Below are positions 32,305 through 40,691 of a stretch of DNA of 46,021 bases, one piece after another. The notes below the pieces were generated by a model. It had not been told where the DNA came from and searched no databases. It saw only the letters and a list, made by a program, of their open reading frames with translations. Source of the stretch: JACZXC01 sp036447375 (lineage in GTDB: Bacteria; Myxococcota_A; UBA9160; SMWR01); NCBI GenBank assembly GCA_036447375.1, contig JAZFUU010000198.1, forward strand, positions 1 through 46,021. The letters run 5' to 3'. The position numbers and the translations under genes are program-made. Numbering within the stretch: position 1 is the first letter of the stretch; each line of letters begins with the position of its first letter.

Positions 32305-33192
32305 ATGAGTGAATCCAACGCGAAGCGACTGCAGCTGGGCCTTCCCAAGGGAAGCCTCCAAGAGACCACCACGAAGCTTTTCAACCAGGCCGGCTTCGCA
32401 CTTCGGGTCTCCGAGCGCTCCTACTACCCCGATATCGCCGATCCCGAGATCGATTGCATCCTGATCCGGGCCCAGGAGGTGGCCCGCTACGTGGACCAGG
32501 GCGTGCTCGATGTCGGAATTACCGGGATCGACTGGACCCGCGAGTCCGGGGCCGAGGTGACAGAGGTGGCGGATCTGCGGGCGCCATGGCCGAACTATGG
32601 GCCGGTGCGTTGGGTGGTCGCAGTGCCCGAGGCTTCACCGATTCGAAGCATCGAGCAGCTCGCGGGCAAGCGCATCGCGACCGAGGTGGTGAATCTCACT
32701 CGGCGCTATCTGGCCGAACACGGGGTCTCGGCCGAGGTGGAATTCTCCTGGGGGGCCACCGAGGCGAAGCCGCCGGTTCTCGCCGACGCCATCGTCGATG
32801 TGACCGACACGGGCTCGAGCCTGCGAGCGAACGGTTTGCGCGTGGTGGATACCGTGTTGGAGAGCACCCCGCGTCTGATCGCCAATCGCGATGCTCTCGA
32901 GGACCCCTGGAAGAGCCGAAAGATCGAGCGGCTCGTCCTGTTGCTGCGCGGAGCCATTCGCGCCCTGGGACGTGTCGGCTTGATGATGAACGTTCCCGCG
33001 GAGTGTCTGCAGAAGGTTCTCGGTCTGCTTCCCGCACTCGGCACGCCAACGATATCGACTTTGGCCGATGACAAATGGGTAGCGATCAACACCGTCATCG
33101 AAGAAAAGGTCGTGACGGAGCTGTTCCCGCAGCTCTCGGAAGCCGGCGCTCGCGGAATCGTCGAATATCCTCTCAACAAGATCATCGAGTAG
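32305..33192 (+). CDS. hisG: ATP phosphoribosyltransferase, long form
   Basis: 295-residue first enzyme of histidine synthesis, joining ATP and PRPP to N1-(5-phosphoribosyl)-ATP. The signature is DAIVDVTDTGSSLRANGLRVVD (PRPP loop; quoted here in parts: DAIVDVTDTGSSL and RANGLRVVD). LQLGLPKGSL opens the fold, and the C-terminal ACT-like regulatory domain (about 225-295) marks the long, hexameric form that needs no HisZ and is feedback-inhibited by histidine. ATG at 32305 follows plsB by 21 bp. No other his genes are in the window. A Nudix hydrolase follows 3 bp after the stop. Confidence 0.97.
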   Translation: MSESNAKRLQLGLPKGSLQETTTKLFNQAGFALRVSERSYYPDIADPEIDCILIRAQEVARYVDQGVLDVGITGIDWTRESGAEVTEVADLRAPWPNYGPVRWVVAVPEASPIRSIEQLAGKRIATEVVNLTRRYLAEHGVSAEVEFSWGATEAKPPVLADAIVDVTDTGSSLRANGLRVVDTVLESTPRLIANRDALEDPWKSRKIERLVLLLRGAIRALGRVGLMMNVPAECLQKVLGLLPALGTPTISTLADDKWVAINTVIEEKVVTELFPQLSEAGARGIVEYPLNKIIE

Positions 33193-33195
33193 CGG

Positions 33196-33783
33196 GTGCG
33201 CAGAAAGGGGCCCGTGGCGCGGCTGGCGGCTGCGGTCCCCCAATATGTGAATCTGGCGTGGCATGGCCTGGTGGTCCCGAAGGTTCGCCGCCGAGAGCCA
33301 CCGCTGGTGTGCCAGGCGTTCGTTCTCTCCGAACGCGGTCTACTCCTCTCGGTGCGCGCGGATCTTCACGGCTGGGAATTGCCCGGCGGCAACGCCTATC
33401 CGGGGGAGAACGACGAAGAGGTGCTCGAGCGAGAGGTGCGCGAGGAGACGGGTCTCCGGGTGGAAATCGAGAGCCGGGTGGGAGACTACCGGCGGACTGG
33501 ATTCGCGGCGCACACGGCCCGGGTCTTCGCGTGCCGGGTGCGGGGCGGAGTGCTTCGCCCGAGCTCCGAGACGCCCATCGTGGCATGGTTCGATCCCGAA
33601 GATCTGCCGGAGACGCTTTTCCCGTGGTACCGGGTGCCCATTGCCGATGCCCTGGCGCGCCTTCCCCAGCCCGTCGCACGGCAGGAGCACCTGGGATTGG
33701 CATCGGTTCTGGCCGGAATGTGGATCGATGTCCGGATGCGGTCGTCGAATCTTCGCGCGGGCCGGGTTGCGGGCCGACGCTAG
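33196..33783 (+). CDS. Nudix hydrolase
   Basis: 195-residue Nudix protein. The complete Nudix box GX5EX7REUXEEXGU is visible: the Gly of GNAYPGE, then the NDEEVLE spacer, then REVREETGL. It predicts metal-dependent hydrolysis of a nucleoside diphosphate linked to X. GTG at 33196 starts 3 bp after hisG, so it is translationally linked. In bacteria with separate hisE, Nudix-fold enzymes sometimes stand in for phosphoribosyl-ATP pyrophosphohydrolase, but that is speculation here. Its 3' end overlaps the convergent zinc-ribbon gene by 4 bp. N-terminal and C-terminal extensions are Arg-rich. Confidence 0.92.
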   Translation: MRRKGPVARLAAAVPQYVNLAWHGLVVPKVRRREPPLVCQAFVLSERGLLLSVRADLHGWELPGGNAYPGENDEEVLEREVREETGLRVEIESRVGDYRRTGFAAHTARVFACRVRGGVLRPSSETPIVAWFDPEDLPETLFPWYRVPIADALARLPQPVARQEHLGLASVLAGMWIDVRMRSSNLRAGRVAGRR

Positions 33784-34355
33784 CGCGGACCCTCTCGCAG
33801 CCCGCTGGCTTCCCATTCTTTGCTGAGCTGCTGCAGCTTGCGAGAAAACTCGTCGAATTCTTCGTCGAAGGACAGGATGATCTCGGTGGTTCGGGGGATG
33901 TCGTCACCGTTGAGAAGGCCGCGGTAGCGGTTGAGGTTGGCGAGAATCGCCTCGGCCACCTTGAGCGCGCGCTTTTCCGTCTTGATCAGGGGCGACTGCA
34001 GCGTGTAGACGTTGTTTCGGCCCCAGAGACTTTCGTCGCGAACGATCGCGATTTCGCGGTAGACGCTGTTGATGGGGTCGAAGTTGTACTCGACTCGGAC
34101 TTCCTTGAAGATATCCGTGTTGCCGGTGTAGAAGCCGCGTTCCTTCTCGACCTTCCCCAGCTGACGGCACCGCGGACAATAGAAGGTGTCGCCGTGGTTC
34201 AGTAGGAACACGCCCTTCGCGTAGTCCTCGCACTCGGTATTTTCGCAGTACCCAACGCCGCGTTTCATGCTGGCCATCGCTGATTCCGATTGCCTCCGGG
34301 CCCTGGTCATCGCGTCTCGATGCCGAATATCTTCCGGGGCCTTTTCGGAAGACAT
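33780..34355 (-). CDS. Zinc-ribbon hypothetical protein
   Basis: About 190 residues, not recognised beyond a zinc ribbon: CENTECEDYAKG and CPRCRQLGK (pairs of Cys spaced CX4C and CX2C) separated by about 19 residues. Next comes a conserved-looking core with YTGNTDIFKEVRVEYNFDPINSVYREI and a helical C-terminus. The start is uncertain: ATG at 34355 is used, but ATG at 34406 and 34277 are also in frame and none has a good ribosome-binding site. A strong promoter lies at 34660-34689, so the transcript would carry a leader of about 300 nt. The strong upstream promoter is odd for an orphan gene of unknown function. Confidence 0.82.
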   Translation of the reverse strand: MSSEKAPEDIRHRDAMTRARRQSESAMASMKRGVGYCENTECEDYAKGVFLLNHGDTFYCPRCRQLGKVEKERGFYTGNTDIFKEVRVEYNFDPINSVYREIAIVRDESLWGRNNVYTLQSPLIKTEKRALKVAEAILANLNRYRGLLNGDDIPRTTEIILSFDEEFDEFSRKLQQLSKEWEASGLREGPR

Positions 34356-34551
34356 CGCAATTTGCGTGCCACCAGCGAGGTTCGGAATGATTTCCCGAGC
34401 CGGCATCCGCGCTTTCAGTCGGCGCTGCCGAGTCTCTGCGTGTGTGCGAAGGGTGCTGTAAGCCGGGGCGATGAACTGCGGCGGCCGATCGAGAGAACTG
34501 CGTTACCGCCAGTTGCCGATGGCGTCAGAGGCCCGCAATTTTCGTCGCTGC

Positions 34552-34569
34552 TGGGGCCCACCGGCCCCA
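34552..34569. promoter_or_regulatory. GC-rich hairpin in the leader of the zinc-ribbon gene
   Basis: Perfect inverted repeat TGGGGCC-CACC-GGCCCCA. Located about 85-100 nt into the predicted leader transcript; no U-tract follows on either strand, so it is more likely structural than a terminator. Confidence 0.45.
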
Positions 34570-34659
34570 AGCGCACACGCTTCCCCGCTGGGGGATGAGA
34601 AAGCGATTGCCTCCATCAGTGAAAAAGACCAATCAGGTCCGTAGCTTAGTCGCCCAAAG

Positions 34660-34689
34660 CTTATACTGCCGACCGCCCCACCTTGTCAA
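34660..34689 (-). promoter_or_regulatory. Near-consensus sigma-70 promoter
   Basis: Minus-strand TTGACA (34689-34684), 18-bp spacer, TATAAG (34665-34660). The -35 is perfect and the -10 matches 5 of 6. The predicted start of transcription is near 34652. It is the best promoter I found in the window and reads into the zinc-ribbon gene at 33780. Confidence 0.7.
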
Positions 34690-34722
34690 CCGGGGTTGGC
34701 CGAACCGCTCTCCCGTTTGGCT

Positions 34723-35433
34723 TCAGCGGGTGAAATCCCTTTCCCGAGCGGCCAGTTCCGCGGCCGTGCGCCGTGCCGCGAGGTCGACGCGGAGGAGCAG
34801 TAGATGAACGAAGGCCGCGATTCCAGCGGCGACCGCAAAGACGAAGGGCCAGACCATGCCGGCTCCGAGACTGCCGCGCTCCAGATTCTCGGGGTGCATC
34901 GCGGCGCCGCCGAACAGGTCGATCGCGAAATAGTTGAGGGGAATCGCGGCCGTCCCGAGGATCCCGTAGACCGCCGCGAAACGCGCGGTCCGGTCGCTTC
35001 CCTCCGTGAAGCTTCGCAGTAGCAGGTAGGACAGGTAGACGAACCACAGCAGCAATGTCACGGTGAGGCGCGGGTCCCACGCCCACCAATGTCCCCAGGT
35101 GGCCTTGGCCCAGATCGGTCCGGTCAGAATATTCAGGGTGCAGAACAACACCCCGACCTCAGCGGAGGCGGCCGCCAGTCGGTCGAAGCGCTCGTCGTTG
35201 CGCGCCAGGTAGATCGCCCCGGCGATGGCGGTCAATCCGAAGCCCAGGTACGCGGAGAAGGCGCAGGGGACGTGGACGTAGAGAATCTTCTGGACGACCC
35301 CCTGTATCCGATCGACGGGGGCGGCGAGAACCAGGGCGGCCCACCCAGCCACCAACGCGGCGAGGACGAGGCCGCTGGTCAGCAGGGCGGGGCGAGGAAG
35401 CGTGTGGGAAACCGGTTGGCTCAACGGCCTCAC
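34723..35433 (-). CDS. ccmC: Heme exporter/ABC permease CcmC
   Basis: 236-residue integral membrane protein of System I cytochrome c maturation that presents heme to CcmE. Six transmembrane segments alternate with loops. The tryptophan-rich heme-handling motif ATWGHWWAWDPRLT is present, as are the flanking His ligands in ILYVHVPCAF and AAMHPEN. It ends in a 30-residue charged tail. ATG at 35433 overlaps the ccmB stop by 4 nt. As the last gene of the ccm operon it is followed by an independent promoter for the next minus-strand gene. ccmD, ccmG and ccmH are not in the window. Confidence 0.96.
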   Translation of the reverse strand: MRPLSQPVSHTLPRPALLTSGLVLAALVAGWAALVLAAPVDRIQGVVQKILYVHVPCAFSAYLGFGLTAIAGAIYLARNDERFDRLAAASAEVGVLFCTLNILTGPIWAKATWGHWWAWDPRLTVTLLLWFVYLSYLLLRSFTEGSDRTARFAAVYGILGTAAIPLNYFAIDLFGGAAMHPENLERGSLGAGMVWPFVFAVAAGIAAFVHLLLLRVDLAARRTAAELAARERDFTR

Positions 35434-36095
35434 TCATCGAGAACGTATTCGAAGACGAGGAATGAGACTATCAGATAGATCCCGTCGGTCACGATCAGGA
35501 ACTGGATCGGTGCGAAGGCCACGCTGCCGTCGATCAGCAGTTGTTGGGTCGCGCGTACGGCGGCGCTGAGCAGCGGCCACAGCAGCGGCAGCATGAGCAG
35601 GGGAAGCATCACCTCGCGGAATCGGGTGCGAACCGCCACCGCCGCGGAAAGGGTGCCGATGGCGCACAGGCCGACCGAGGCCAGCGCGACGACGGCGGCC
35701 AGGCGGCCCGCGACCGCCGCCAGGTCGAGCTCGAAGACCAGCGCAAAAACCAGTGCCGTCACCACCTGAACCGCGCTGAGAATGATCCAGTTGGCGATTG
35801 CCTTGCCCAGGAAGACCCAGCCCCGGTCGGACGGGGCCAGTGCGAGTCCCGAAACCGCGTCATTTTCGAGTTCCAGCGAGAACGAACGGCCGAGCCCGAG
35901 AAGGGCTGCGAAGATATAGGCGATCCAGAGCAGGCCCGGGGCGGTGTCGCGGGTGGCTCCAGTGGCGCCTCCCGGCAGCGAGAGGTGGAAGACCATGACG
36001 ACTAGCAGTGAGAAAACCACCATGGCGACCACGCGATCTCGGCTGCGCCATTCGATGGTCAGGTCCTTCCAGAGCACCGCCAGCAGGACGTTCAC
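35430..36095 (-). CDS. ccmB: Heme exporter permease CcmB
   Basis: 221-residue membrane subunit of the CcmAB ABC transporter, which drives release of holo-CcmE from CcmC at the expense of ATP. Six hydrophobic segments are visible. The ENDAVSGLALAPSDRGWVFLGKAIANW segment (in parts: ENDAVSGLALAP, SDRGWVFLGK) is the conserved cytoplasmic loop that couples to CcmA. The start (36095) overlaps the ccmA stop by 4 nt and its stop overlaps ccmC. Length matches E. coli CcmB (220). Confidence 0.95.
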   Translation of the reverse strand: MNVLLAVLWKDLTIEWRSRDRVVAMVVFSLLVVMVFHLSLPGGATGATRDTAPGLLWIAYIFAALLGLGRSFSLELENDAVSGLALAPSDRGWVFLGKAIANWIILSAVQVVTALVFALVFELDLAAVAGRLAAVVALASVGLCAIGTLSAAVAVRTRFREVMLPLLMLPLLWPLLSAAVRATQQLLIDGSVAFAPIQFLIVTDGIYLIVSFLVFEYVLDE

Positions 36096-36802
36096 GGGGC
36101 ACCGTCCGTCGCCGCCAGATAGGCCCGCTCGAGTTCAGCGGCGTCGGGTTTTGCGTGACTCAGATCCCGCGCGATCCGTCCATCGACCATGACGATGGCG
36201 GCGTCGGCCACTCGGGCGGCCCACTGGAACTCGTGGGTCACCAGCACGAGGGTTTTTCCACCCTGACGCAGGCCGTCCAGGCGCTCGGCCAGGCCCTGGG
36301 CCGCCCGCCGGTCGAGACCGGTGAAGGGCTCATCCAACAACAGGACCGGTGGGTCGTGAACGAGTCCCCTCGCGATCGCCAGGCGCCGGGCCAGCCCGTG
36401 AGAGAACGTACCGGCCAGCCGATCCGCCACGTGGGAGAGGTCGGAATCCGCCAACAAGCTGTCCACGCGGGCAGCCGCACGCGGTACCCGATGCAGGCGC
36501 GCCGCGAACAACAGGTTCTCGCGGGCTGTCAGGGTCGCGTAGAGGCAGGTCGCGTGCCCGATCCAACCGATGCGGGCGCGGGCCTTCGGGCTGCCGGCCC
36601 GGTGGCCCGCGATCCGGAGCGATCCGGCGCTGGGACGCGCGAGGCCCGCCATCAGCCGCAGCAGCGTGGTCTTGCCAGCGCCGTTGGGTCCAAGAATGGC
36701 CAGACTCGCGCCCACCGGGAGTTCCAGGTCGAGGCCGCGCAGGGCGACGGCGGGACCGAAACGTTTCTCGACGCCGCGGGCTGCGATGGCGGGAAACGTC
36801 AC
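36092..36802 (-). CDS. ccmA: Heme exporter ATP-binding protein CcmA
   Basis: 236-residue ABC ATPase. Walker A is LGPNGAGKTTLLRLMAG, the signature is FSHGLARRLAIARGL (SxGxxRR variant, commonly seen in CcmA), Walker B is VLLLDEPFTGLD and the switch His is in LVTHEF. GTG at 36802 overlaps the stop of the preceding zinc-ribbon membrane protein gene by 4 nt (GTGA). The length is slightly greater than E. coli CcmA (207) through a C-terminal extension. It forms the CcmAB complex with the next gene. Confidence 0.95.
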   Translation of the reverse strand: MTFPAIAARGVEKRFGPAVALRGLDLELPVGASLAILGPNGAGKTTLLRLMAGLARPSAGSLRIAGHRAGSPKARARIGWIGHATCLYATLTARENLLFAARLHRVPRAAARVDSLLADSDLSHVADRLAGTFSHGLARRLAIARGLVHDPPVLLLDEPFTGLDRRAAQGLAERLDGLRQGGKTLVLVTHEFQWAARVADAAIVMVDGRIARDLSHAKPDAAELERAYLAATDGAP

Positions 36803-38655
36803 TCGGCCGTTCTGGGACCGCGCGCGGCCGCCGCTGCCAAGGGCGCGCCGCACTGGGAACAGAAACGGTCGCTCGGATCGGGGAGAGCCCGGCACCGCGG
36901 ACACGGGTCGGTCGCCTCGCTCGCCGGCGGATCCGATGTCGATCGCTCGAGCTCTTCCGACCGGAGCAGCGCCACGGCCTCGGCCCGAAGCGCATCGCGG
37001 TAGCGGGCGTGGTCCTCGGCGTCGACTTCGCCCGCCTCGAAGTCGTCGTCCAGTTTGCGAATCGCGGCATACACGAACTCGCGTTCGTTCGCGGCGCGGG
37101 AGACCGGAGCCTCGAGCGGGCCCGGGGACGGATCGCGCCGGCGCAGGGGCGCCCCCAGGAAGCTCGCGGTCGCCACGGCTGCCGCGGCCGCCAATCCGGT
37201 CAGCGCGAGCTTCGAAAACGGTCGGCGCAGTGGCAGGGGTGTGGCCCGTACCGACACGGTCTGCTCGGGGCCGATGGCGAAGCCTTCGAGGTGCAGGTAG
37301 TTCCGGGTACCGGAACGCACCGGTCGCCGGCGGTGGAGCCCGTCGCTCTCGACGCGAAGCTGGGTGTCGGCGACGAATATCGAGAGCAGTGGCACGGCCT
37401 GACCGAATTGTCGGCTGAATTCCAGCTGCGACGCGGTCGTGGGCAGGCGGTACTGGAGGCCGATTTTCGAAACGCCGGCGGGGACCGGGCCGTGCACCGC
37501 AAGCGCACCCGAGGCGTCCCACGCCACCCCTTGCTCCGACGAGAAGCGAAGGCCCTCGATGTCTTCGGGGAGACGGAGGCAGAGAATCGGCGCACCCGAA
37601 TCGGCCACCGAGAACTCTTCGACGGTCCGCAGCGCGATTTCTTCGCGGACGGTCAGCGCCGCATCGTCGATCTCGAGCCAGATTCGGACGTCGGTCACCG
37701 ACACCACCGCCGCGGGTGCCGGCGGAATTTCCAGGGTCAGATCCAGGACGGTTCCGGGGGCCAGCCGTCCGGTCTGCGCCGTTCGATACGGGCGGCCCTT
37801 GATCTCGAGCGAAGGGCCGGCGCGAAGCCTCTTGCCGCGGACGGAGACACCCTGCGGATGGGTCAGCACCACCACCCGCCGGGCTCCGGTCCGAAATGGC
37901 CGGAGGAGCCGGGGCGCCCGATCGAGGGGCAGCGTGTAGGCGAATTCCAAGCTGTGGAGGCCCGGTCGCAGCGGTCCCCACCATTGCAGTCTGCCGTCCA
38001 CCGGAAGCAAACCCGGCTCGAATCCCGCGCCCGCCGACGCGAACTCGCTGGCATCGTCGGGAAGCTGGGTATCGAAGACGGCTTGGCCGGTGCGCGCGTC
38101 CTCGGGGACGAAGATCGGGCGCGCGGTGGGATTCGTGAGCTCGTGGGTCTCGAAAATCCGCAAACTCGAGCAACCGCGATCGATGCGAATTCGCGTTTCG
38201 CCGGAGAGCACGGGCGTCGGGTCGGCCGAGGGCTCGGCGAGGTGGAGCTCGACTTCGACCTCGACCTCGCCGGGGGCGAATACGACGCGGGTTCCGAAAG
38301 GAACGGCGCTGGATCGCACACCCACGACATACACCGTGTCTGGATCCGCGGTGACGGCCTCGAACGCGAATTCGCCTCGAGCATTCGACACGGCGCTGCG
38401 CAGCCCCGGCACTCCGAGGGGATTCAGGCTGTAGAGCACCACTGTTTTTCCGGCGGCGGCGCTGGGGTCATCGTGAAGCAGACGTCCGTGGATGCGCCCG
38501 GCCCCCTCCGGCACGTCCGGGACCCCGGACACGACGGCTGCATGCGTTTCGGTCCTCGCAACCGTTTCGGTCCTCGCAACCGGTTGGGCGGCGCCAACGG
38601 CCTGGGGGACGACCACTGCGAACAGCGCCAGGACGCCGAGGCAGCGGCGCTTCAT
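36799..38655 (-). CDS. Secreted/anchored protein with zinc ribbon, inserted in ccm operon
   Basis: 618-residue protein that I do not recognise as a whole. A signal peptide (1-22) is followed by a beta-sandwich resembling carboxypeptidase-regulatory/transthyretin-like domains (about 50-140, GRIHGRLLHDD, AVSNARGEFAFEAV). Then come about 350 residues of beta-rich periplasmic sequence and one transmembrane helix near 497-518. A cytoplasmic segment (YAAIRKLDDDFEAGEVDAED) and a C-terminal zinc ribbon (C585, C588, C599, C602) complete it. It overlaps ccmF (ATGA) upstream and ccmA (GTGA) downstream, so it is made with the maturation machinery. It takes the place where ccmH or ccmG might be expected. 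It could be a heme- or apocytochrome-handling accessory (inference). Confidence 0.88.
   Translation of the reverse strand: MKRRCLGVLALFAVVVPQAVGAAQPVARTETVARTETHAAVVSGVPDVPEGAGRIHGRLLHDDPSAAAGKTVVLYSLNPLGVPGLRSAVSNARGEFAFEAVTADPDTVYVVGVRSSAVPFGTRVVFAPGEVEVEVELHLAEPSADPTPVLSGETRIRIDRGCSSLRIFETHELTNPTARPIFVPEDARTGQAVFDTQLPDDASEFASAGAGFEPGLLPVDGRLQWWGPLRPGLHSLEFAYTLPLDRAPRLLRPFRTGARRVVVLTHPQGVSVRGKRLRAGPSLEIKGRPYRTAQTGRLAPGTVLDLTLEIPPAPAAVVSVTDVRIWLEIDDAALTVREEIALRTVEEFSVADSGAPILCLRLPEDIEGLRFSSEQGVAWDASGALAVHGPVPAGVSKIGLQYRLPTTASQLEFSRQFGQAVPLLSIFVADTQLRVESDGLHRRRPVRSGTRNYLHLEGFAIGPEQTVSVRATPLPLRRPFSKLALTGLAAAAAVATASFLGAPLRRRDPSPGPLEAPVSRAANEREFVYAAIRKLDDDFEAGEVDAEDHARYRDALRAEAVALLRSEELERSTSDPPASEATDPCPRCRALPDPSDRFCSQCGAPLAAAAARGPRTAE
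38546..38581 (-). repeat. 18-bp tandem duplication in the N-terminus of the ccm-operon protein
   Basis: GTTTCGGTCCTCGCAACC occurs twice in a row (38546-38563 and 38564-38581), encoding a duplicated VARTET hexapeptide just after the signal peptide of the 618-residue protein. It is a recent in-frame duplication in a disordered stretch. Confidence 0.85.
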
Positions 38656-40661
38656 TCGGGTTTCGGAACCGACTTGGGTCCAGGACTCGATCCGGGTTCC
38701 GGGCTCCGATGGGGGTGCGGCCACATCACAGCCAGGGTGCCGAGCACGAAGATCACCCCCCCGATCCAGATCCAGTTCACCAGAGGATTGCGATAGATCT
38801 TCAGCGTGGCGGATCCATCGGCCTCGATGGCGTTGAGGATGACGTAGAGATCTTCCATAAGCGTCGAGTGAACCGACGGAATCGATGCCGGCTGGTCTTC
38901 GAACCAGTAGACGCGCTTCTCCGGAAGCATCACCGCCACCGGCTCGTCGTTTCGATACAGGGCGATTCGTGCCACGGCCCCGCCGTAGTGTCCTTCGGGC
39001 AGGGGCAGGGCGGTCAGGTAGCGCAGTCGGTAGCCGTTCATCACCACCTCCTGGCCGGGTTGGACGTTCTCCAGTCGCTCCTCGTTGAATGCGGACCCCG
39101 CAGTGCCGATCAGTACGAATACGGCTCCCAGATGGACGATGTAGCCGCCGTAGCGCTGCTGGTTCTTGCGCAACAGGGTTGCCAGCGCCCTGAAGGGGGA
39201 CTCGCCGTGCCCTTTCATTCTCACGCGGATCGCGCGGGTGTACTCCTGCACGATCGTCGCGGTGACGAAAGCGCCGAGGCTCCAGACCATCAGGGGATAG
39301 AATTTGATGTCGGAGCGGAACAAGACGACGAACCCAATCCCGGCGGCCACCCCCGTCGCGGCGGGCCAGACGACCTGCTTGCGCAGGCTCGCGAAGGAGG
39401 CCTTGCGCCAGGCCACCAGGGGCCCGATTCCCGTCAAGAAAAGCAGAAACAGGGCCAGGGGGCCCGCCATGGTGTTGAAGAACTGGGGACCGACGGCGAT
39501 GCGTTCCCCGCTGATCGCCTCGGAGAAGACGGGAAAGAGTGTCCCCCAGAAAATCACCATCAAGATGGCGATGAACACCCAGTTGTTGAGAAGAAATGCC
39601 GCCTCGCGAGAGACCATGGATTCCAGCCGCGCCGGGCTTCGAATTTCGCCTCGGCGCCAGAGCAGGACCGCCAGGAATCCCGCCCCGGTGACGAGGACGT
39701 AGCCCAGGAAGATCGAGGTGAAGATCGGCGTCTGGGCGAAGGCGTGCACTGACTGCACGATGCCGCTGCGCGTGAGGAAGGTGCCGAACAGACACAGGGT
39801 GTAGGTCAATCCGATCAAGAGCAGGTTCCAGGTCTTCAGCATGTTGCGCTTTTCCTGGATCATCACCGAGTGCAGGTATGCGGTGGCGGGCAGCCACGGC
39901 ATGAACGAGGCGTTCTCCACCGGATCCCACGCCCAGTACCCGCCCCAACCCAGCACCTCGTAGGCCCAGCGACCCCCCAGCATGATGCCGATGCTGAGCG
40001 CCAACCAGGCGAAGAGTGTCCAGCGACGGGTCGTGCGGAACCAGGCGGTGTCGAGCTCGCCGGAGGCCAGGGCGGCGAAGGCGAAGGCAAAGGGAACGGC
40101 GAACCCCACCAGGCCGGTATAGAGCACCAGCGGATGGATCATCATCACGGGGTGTTGCAACAGCGGGTTGAGCCCGGCGCCATCCGAGAGCACCTCGCCG
40201 GGAGGCAGGATCTCGAAGGGCGACGTGATGAAGTTGACCAGGACCAGGAAGAAGATCGCATTGGCCAGGAGCACCGCCACCACCCACGGCATGAGGGTCC
40301 GGTGGCTGTGGCGCTGAATCCAGACACACGCGCTGCTGTAGGCCAGCAGCATCCACAGCCAGAGCAGCAGCGAGCCCGCCTGCCCGCCCCAGAGGGCGGC
40401 CAATCGGTAGTGCAGGGCCATGCTGCGCGCGGAATTCTGTGCGACGTACTTCAGATGGAAATCGTGGCCCGCAAAGGCCGCGAAGAGCAGGCCCATCGCG
40501 ACACACACCAGGGCGAAGACGACAAGGACGGCCCGCTCGGAGACCCGCGTCCACTGGTGCCTTTGGGGCCCCCGCGAGACGCCGGCGTAGATGCCGCAGC
40601 CGAGTCCGAGGACCGCGACGACCAGCGCGAAGCGAAGGGCAGTGGCTCCAATCTCGGACAT
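38652..40661 (-). CDS. ccmF: Heme lyase CcmF
   Basis: 669-residue multi-spanning cytochrome c heme lyase. The WWD motif is WGGYWAWDPVENASFMPWL. The conserved His residues include those in HPLVLYTG and in HSVMIQE. At least 13 hydrophobic segments are present, and a long periplasmic loop follows the YGGYIVHLGAVF segment. ATG at 40661 begins MSEIGATALRFALVV. It is 30 bp downstream of ccmE and its stop overlaps the start of the zinc-ribbon protein gene. The length is close to E. coli CcmF (647) with a Pro-rich C-terminal tail (SPEPGSSPGPKSVPKPE). It transfers heme from CcmE to apocytochrome c with CcmH. Confidence 0.96.
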   Translation of the reverse strand: MSEIGATALRFALVVAVLGLGCGIYAGVSRGPQRHQWTRVSERAVLVVFALVCVAMGLLFAAFAGHDFHLKYVAQNSARSMALHYRLAALWGGQAGSLLLWLWMLLAYSSACVWIQRHSHRTLMPWVVAVLLANAIFFLVLVNFITSPFEILPPGEVLSDGAGLNPLLQHPVMMIHPLVLYTGLVGFAVPFAFAFAALASGELDTAWFRTTRRWTLFAWLALSIGIMLGGRWAYEVLGWGGYWAWDPVENASFMPWLPATAYLHSVMIQEKRNMLKTWNLLLIGLTYTLCLFGTFLTRSGIVQSVHAFAQTPIFTSIFLGYVLVTGAGFLAVLLWRRGEIRSPARLESMVSREAAFLLNNWVFIAILMVIFWGTLFPVFSEAISGERIAVGPQFFNTMAGPLALFLLFLTGIGPLVAWRKASFASLRKQVVWPAATGVAAGIGFVVLFRSDIKFYPLMVWSLGAFVTATIVQEYTRAIRVRMKGHGESPFRALATLLRKNQQRYGGYIVHLGAVFVLIGTAGSAFNEERLENVQPGQEVVMNGYRLRYLTALPLPEGHYGGAVARIALYRNDEPVAVMLPEKRVYWFEDQPASIPSVHSTLMEDLYVILNAIEADGSATLKIYRNPLVNWIWIGGVIFVLGTLAVMWPHPHRSPEPGSSPGPKSVPKPE

Positions 40662-40691
40662 CGCGATTCCTCGGCGAGGCTCAGACGACGG

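Larger units (their letters stand above)
34356..34722 (-). other. Long leader region between ccmC and the zinc-ribbon gene
   Basis: 367 bp without a convincing gene. It contains, on the minus strand, a near-consensus promoter (34660-34689) and a perfect 7-bp hairpin TGGGGCC-CACC-GGCCCCA (34552-34569). The transcript from about 34652 to the first candidate start codon is 245-300 nt. There is no intact ORF with a ribosome-binding site. A structured 5' leader or a small RNA is possible. Confidence 0.55.

Noticed and set aside
36349..38796. An 815-codon plus-strand frame opposite ccmA and its upstream neighbour.
   Set aside because: Composition is Arg/Gly-rich without motifs, and the minus-strand genes are clear.
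36799..40554. A 1251-codon open frame on the minus strand spanning ccmF and the zinc-ribbon protein.
   Set aside because: The part from 38656 upward is an Arg/Pro/Gly-rich shadow of ccmF in another frame. The real gene starts at 38655 where ATGA overlaps the ccmF stop.
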